A stretch of 64,000 nt of DNA from contig NZ_JAHXZR010000010.1 in NCBI RefSeq assembly GCF_019740315.1, positions 62,001 through 126,000 on the forward strand. The letters run 5' to 3'. The translations under genes were made by a program, and so were the position numbers. This DNA comes from Oceanobacter mangrovi (GTDB taxonomy: Bacteria; Pseudomonadota; Gammaproteobacteria; Pseudomonadales; Oceanobacteraceae). Positions within the stretch are counted from its first letter, which is position 1; each line of letters begins with the position of its first letter. Shown one piece after another: positions 59,868-64,000 of this stretch. The notes below the pieces were generated by a model. The model was not told the DNA's origin and did not search any database. It was given only the letters and a program-made list of their open reading frames with translations.

Positions 59868-62800
59868 GTGAACAAGCAGGGCTTTTATCAACCATCCGTC
59901 AGCCACTCAGGTTTGTTTCGCCAGCATTTGTGGCTGTTGGGCGTGCTGGTACTGATCACCGGTGCTTCCGTGGCGTTGCCGGTGCTGAAAGCCAGTAACG
60001 GCCTGAGTAATTATTTGCCGCTGCACACGCTGCTGGAAACCCTTGCGGTAACCGTAGCGCTGATGATTTATGCGATTGGCTGGAATACCCGCCATTTTCA
60101 GCGCAGCCCGGCGGTACGCTGGATTTCAGTGTTGTTTCTGGGCGTTGGTGCTCTGGATTTCCTGCATGTGATTTCCTACGCCGGGATGCCAGACTTTGTT
60201 ACTCACTCGGGTGCTGAAAAAGCGATTTATTTCTGGCTGATGGCCAGAGCTATGGCCGGTCTGGGTCTGTTGGGCATGGCAGCGATTCCGCTGCTGTCGC
60301 TGCGTTCATCCAGCTTGCCTGCCAGAGGGTTGATGGTGGCGGTGATTGGCCTCACCGGTTTGTCCGGCTGGCTGGTGCTGTTTCACTCGCAATGGCTGCC
60401 TGCGGTCTTTGTCCCGGAACAGGGGCTGACCACGCTCAAGCGGGTTGCGGAATATGGCCTGATGCTGTTGTATCTGGCCTCAGCCTGGCTGTTTTACCTG
60501 CAGGCACAACGGTCGGAATATCAGGACAGTATTGCCATTCGGCTGTTTTCCGCCGCGGTAATCATGGCGCTGTCGGAGCACTTTTTTACCCTCTACAGCA
60601 ACGTCACCGACCTCTATAACCTGCTGGGTCATCTGTTCAAGATCATTGCCTATTGGGTGCTGTATCAGGCGCTGTTTGTCGATACCGTGACCCGCCCCTA
60701 TCGTCATTTGTTTGAGTCCGAGCAGAAATGGCGCAGTACGGTTCAGGCGCTGCCAGACTTGCTGTGTGAGCTGGATGCCAGTGGCAACCTGTTGTATTTC
60801 CATGCTGGCCCGGAAAAAGAACACCACCCGCTGGCCCGGATGATTCGTGAACATGGACCGGTTGAAGCCCTGCCGACCAGTGCCATCCGGGTCATTTCCA
60901 ACGCCATGTCAGAGGCGCGTGAATACGGTGTTTCACAAGGCCATCTGATTCAGGTTGAGCTGGGTGAGCTGAGCTGCCACTTTGCCGTTACCGTGTCTCG
61001 TCTGAGCTATGACTGCAACGACGATCAGGAGCAGTTTCTGCTGTTGTTGCGCGACGAAACCAGTATGGTGCAGCATCAGCAGGACCTCGCCTACGAAGCC
61101 CGTCTGAACATGATTTTGCTGAGCCTGAGTCAAAAGGCCCAGCACCAGCGAGAAGATCATTTCCTGCAGTTTTGTTGTGAACAGATCCAGTTTCTGACCG
61201 GCAGCGAAGCGGTTTGCCTGCAAATCACCGATGGTGATCGCCGCTTTGTCTCGACGCTGGGCAGCTGTCCCGGTGAAATGCCAGACTGGCCCACCGCTAT
61301 CAATGAGCCCTTTATTGGCAACAGCTTGACCGAGATCCGCCAGGCGTTAGGTGAAAGTGTGTTGTCACGCGAAGTCACCCGCTTGATCTGCGTTCCCCTG
61401 ATTGAAAACCAGCAGGTTTACATGCGGGTTTGCGCCCTCAATAAGGAACTACCCTACGACCAGCGCGACCGCGAAGACTTGCAGATTCTGGTCGAAGCCA
61501 TCTGGCGTCAGCTACAGGCGCGCCGGATGCAAGGCCATATCGAAACCCTGTCGTTCGCGATTGCCCAGGGGCCGCATTCGGTGATCATCAGCGATGTACA
61601 GGGACGCATTCAGTACGTCAACGCGGCTTTCGAGAAATCAACCGGTTACCAGCTGGACGAAGTGATTGGCAAAACGCCGGGCATGCTGCGCTCCGGACTG
61701 GAGCTCGACAACGTCTATCAGGATTTGTGGCAGCATCTGAAACAAGGGGAAAGCTGGAGCGGCGAACTCAGCAACCGCCGCAAGGATGGCTCGGTTTACA
61801 ACGAGCGTCTGACCGTTTACCCGGTCTATAACAGCGCCCGCGATCTGGTGAATTACATCTCCCACGGCGAAGATCTCACCAATGAGCAGCAGGCTGCCAA
61901 CCGTATTCAGCAGCTGTCGCACTACGACCAGCTGACCGAACTGCCGAATCGTTTATTACTGGAAGAGCGCTTCCTGATTGTAGTTGATCACTCGCGCCAG
62001 TACAACGAAGCGCTGGCGCTGGTGAGTATCGACATCGATAACTTCAAGGAAATCAACGACAGCCTCGGCCACAGCGCGGGTGATTTTCTGCTCCAGAAAG
62101 TCGCCAGTCGGCTGGCCCATCAAATGGGCTCACGCGACTCAATTGCCCGTCTTTCCGGCGATAACTTTATTGTGCTGTTGAACTGTGCTGACCACCACAA
62201 AGCGGGTAGCCGGGCCATCGAGCTGCTGCAAGGCATCGACCAGCCGGTTTGGATGAATGACATTGAACTGAACGTTACCGCTTCCGCTGGTATCGCGCTC
62301 TACCCGGACGACGGCCAGACCCTTGAGGCCCTGATGATGTGTGCTGAAGCGGCCATGTATCAGGCCAAGCAGAACGGCAAAAACACCTATCGGTTCTTCT
62401 CGCCGGATATGCATGCCCAGGCCAGCCGCAGCCTGTATCTGGCCAATGCCCTCAAACACGCCCGTGAACGCGACCAGCTGTATCTGACCTACCAGCCACA
62501 GGCCAATCTGAAAACCGGCAAACTGGTCGGCGCTGAGGTCTTGTTACGCTGGCAGCACCCGGAAATGGGACTGATCTCACCAGCGGAGTTTATTCCACTG
62601 GCAGAAACCAACGGCCTGATTCTACCGATCACCGACTGGGTCTTACGTACTGCCTGCCGACAGCTAAAGATATGGCAACAACAGGGCATGCCAGAGCTGG
62701 TGCTGGCGGTGAATATTTCGGCGGTGCAGTTCTCTCGCCCCGGCTTGCGTGACAGCCTGCTGCGAGTGCTCAGTGAGGAAGGTATAGAACCACGTCATAT

Positions 62801-63215
62801 CGAGGTGGAATTAACCGAAGTTGTGGCGCTGGCGGACCCTGAAGGTGCCATGCAAACCATGACCGAATTGAAAGAAGCCGGTTTTCATCTGGCCATTGAT
62901 GACTTCGGTACCGGCTATTCGAGCATGAGTTACCTGAAGCGCTTTGATGTCGACAAGCTGAAAATCGACCAGTCGTTTATTCGGGATCTGGAAAGCAGCC
63001 GAGATGATCAGGCGATTGTGCAAGCGATCAGCCAGATTGCCGATACACTGGGCATGACCTCCATTGCCGAGGGCGTGGAAACCCCGGAACAGCTGCAACT
63101 GCTGAAAAACAGTGGCTGCAAACAGTTGCAAGGCTTCCATTACAGCAAGCCGCTGACCGCCGAAGATTTCGCAGCCTTTGTGTTCAGTAAACCCAAACTC
63201 GACAGCGGATTTTAG
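59868..63215 (+). CDS. MASE3-PAS-GAF-PAS-GGDEF-EAL c-di-GMP signalling protein
   Basis: 1115 residues from GTG 59868. Residues ~15-275 form a MASE3 membrane sensor (LHTLLETLAVTVALMIYAIG, GALDFLHVISYAGM). A PAS-like region, a GAF (~410-545) and a second PAS (~560-680) follow. The GGDEF signature is SGDNF (~763), so cyclase activity is probably lost and the domain may sense GTP. The EAL domain keeps EVLLRW (~888), DDFGTGYSS and AEGVET, so it should be an active c-di-GMP phosphodiesterase. Unrelated to the prophages. Confidence 0.9.
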   Translation: MNKQGFYQPSVSHSGLFRQHLWLLGVLVLITGASVALPVLKASNGLSNYLPLHTLLETLAVTVALMIYAIGWNTRHFQRSPAVRWISVLFLGVGALDFLHVISYAGMPDFVTHSGAEKAIYFWLMARAMAGLGLLGMAAIPLLSLRSSSLPARGLMVAVIGLTGLSGWLVLFHSQWLPAVFVPEQGLTTLKRVAEYGLMLLYLASAWLFYLQAQRSEYQDSIAIRLFSAAVIMALSEHFFTLYSNVTDLYNLLGHLFKIIAYWVLYQALFVDTVTRPYRHLFESEQKWRSTVQALPDLLCELDASGNLLYFHAGPEKEHHPLARMIREHGPVEALPTSAIRVISNAMSEAREYGVSQGHLIQVELGELSCHFAVTVSRLSYDCNDDQEQFLLLLRDETSMVQHQQDLAYEARLNMILLSLSQKAQHQREDHFLQFCCEQIQFLTGSEAVCLQITDGDRRFVSTLGSCPGEMPDWPTAINEPFIGNSLTEIRQALGESVLSREVTRLICVPLIENQQVYMRVCALNKELPYDQRDREDLQILVEAIWRQLQARRMQGHIETLSFAIAQGPHSVIISDVQGRIQYVNAAFEKSTGYQLDEVIGKTPGMLRSGLELDNVYQDLWQHLKQGESWSGELSNRRKDGSVYNERLTVYPVYNSARDLVNYISHGEDLTNEQQAANRIQQLSHYDQLTELPNRLLLEERFLIVVDHSRQYNEALALVSIDIDNFKEINDSLGHSAGDFLLQKVASRLAHQMGSRDSIARLSGDNFIVLLNCADHHKAGSRAIELLQGIDQPVWMNDIELNVTASAGIALYPDDGQTLEALMMCAEAAMYQAKQNGKNTYRFFSPDMHAQASRSLYLANALKHARERDQLYLTYQPQANLKTGKLVGAEVLLRWQHPEMGLISPAEFIPLAETNGLILPITDWVLRTACRQLKIWQQQGMPELVLAVNISAVQFSRPGLRDSLLRVLSEEGIEPRHIEVELTEVVALADPEGAMQTMTELKEAGFHLAIDDFGTGYSSMSYLKRFDVDKLKIDQSFIRDLESSRDDQAIVQAISQIADTLGMTSIAEGVETPEQLQLLKNSGCKQLQGFHYSKPLTAEDFAAFVFSKPKLDSGF

Positions 63216-63387
63216 AGCGTCTGAATACACCGTCGTCCTGAACTTGCTTCAGGACCCATACAACAATGAATTTCTCGATGACGCCTGACGAACTGCTCAC
63301 TCACCAGGCCGGAGCGCAGGCGTCTCGCCTGCAAGTGGGCGAAACGCCCACTCTCCAGCTACCAGCTTGATCATTTCCCACCCTGCA

Positions 63388-64000
63388 TCAGCTATTCAGC
63401 CGCTGCTTGGCCAGCTGTGCCACCAGCTGTCCCAGCGTTTTCATCGCCTGCTCCAGTTTGTCACTCCAGGGCACCGCAATGTTCAGGCGAATGTATTGGT
63501 CAAAGCGGTCGCTGTTGGAGAACAGGGTTCCCGGTACAATCGCGATCGACCGTTCCCGCGCCAGATGATAGAGCTGGGCAGAATCGACGCCATCCGGCAG
63601 CTGAATCCACAAACAATAACCGCCGTTGGGGCAGGAAATCAGCGTGTCCTCGGGGAAGAAACGGCGGATCTCCTGTTTGAAGCGATTAAAATTATCGGTA
63701 ATCGTCTGCCGCAACTTACGCAGATGACGGTCGTAGTGGCCGTTCTGCAAGTAGGAGTGCACCGCGAACTGCGAGATGGTACAGGCCGAGAAAGTCGTGA
63801 AGGTTTGCTCTTTCACTACCTGCCGGAAGTGACGTCCAGGCAGGCACCAACCAAGCCGCAACCCCGGTGACAGGGTTTTCGAGAACGAGCTGCAGTACAT
63901 CACCCGGCCGTCGGTATCCCAGGATTTCAGCGACGAGTGAGCCCCATCAGCCGTGGTGGAATCACCGCCTTTGGGGCCGATAAAAGCCAATTCACCATAG
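63388..64000 (-). CDS. PLP-dependent aminotransferase domain of a MocR/GntR-type regulator, partial
   Basis: The frame runs off the right edge. It shows YGELAFIGPKGG at the edge, the PLP lysine in YCSSFSKTLSPGLRLGW, then GGYCLWIQLPDG and RLNIAVPW near the C terminus. This is the class I aminotransferase fold as found in MocR-type GntR regulators; the N-terminal winged helix would be outside. A stand-alone aminotransferase is possible. Confidence 0.85.
   Translation of the reverse strand, partial: YGELAFIGPKGGDSTTADGAHSSLKSWDTDGRVMYCSSFSKTLSPGLRLGWCLPGRHFRQVVKEQTFTTFSACTISQFAVHSYLQNGHYDRHLRKLRQTITDNFNRFKQEIRRFFPEDTLISCPNGGYCLWIQLPDGVDSAQLYHLARERSIAIVPGTLFSNSDRFDQYIRLNIAVPWSDKLEQAMKTLGQLVAQLAKQRLNS

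Overview
The window is almost entirely integrated phage DNA in a gammaproteobacterial chromosome. The host genus cannot be fixed from this sequence. A moderate-GC genome, P2/HP1-type and BcepMu/B3-type phages, and a MASE3-GGDEF-EAL protein would fit a marine-type gammaproteobacterium. Two prophages are present and the first appears to sit inside the second.

Positions 1 to about 32732 hold a transposable (Mu-like) siphophage that runs off the left edge. Its immunity region is at 21.4-22.1 kb: a CI-type repressor flanked by repeated TGTACACAA boxes and a divergent BcepMu gp16-family regulator. Leftward from there lie the early genes (IclR-type HTH, DUF3102 protein, transposase A, ATPase B, membrane protein, Gam-like, GemA), ending with a Mor-family activator at 13.2 kb. 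The late genes are split. DUF2730, gp26-like, small and large terminase, portal, MuF and gpG run rightward (26.1-32.7 kb). Protease, capsid, cement, connectors, tail tube and tape measure run leftward (11.5 kb to 1). The two halves are complementary without duplicates, and each starts behind the same 20-bp dyad, as expected for Mu Plys- and PI-type late promoters. Cargo sits around these modules: a CoiA-like nuclease and an unknown gene at 11.6-13.1 kb, four accessory genes at 22.2-24.5 kb, and an ADP-ribosyltransferase-like domain fused to MuF.

Positions about 32733-56134 hold a P2-family phage of the HP1/K139 subtype: terminase P and portal Q rightward; scaffold O, capsid N, terminase M, head completion L, tail R and S, sheath, tube, lysis genes and a tail chaperone leftward. 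It stops abruptly at 32.7 kb, so tape measure, baseplate and fibre genes are absent and should lie left of the window beyond the Mu-like prophage. Ogr is followed by an accessory block (43.9-46.8 kb) at the position of the P2 tin/old hotspot. That block carries an AT-rich two-gene cassette with an EEP-family nuclease and a tandemly duplicated small gene. The replication/regulation block follows (Rha, Ash-like, HUH endonuclease A, small genes, Cox-like HTH, S24 repressor), then a secreted protein and the integrase. A tRNA-Arg(CCU)-like 3' end at 56089-56134 marks attR.

To the right is host DNA: a Septu-type defence pair (ATPase plus HNH nuclease) between two copies of a 32-bp IS-end-like repeat, an Abi_2 gene whose 5' half has been lost at that repeat, a small membrane protein, a MASE3-PAS-GAF-PAS-GGDEF-EAL protein with a degenerate GGDEF motif, and a PLP-dependent MocR-type regulator cut by the right edge. 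Most promising for new biology: the EEP nuclease cassette, the MuF-ART fusion with its overlapping small gene, the CoiA-like pair at the split point of the late genes, and the nested, rearranged prophage architecture.
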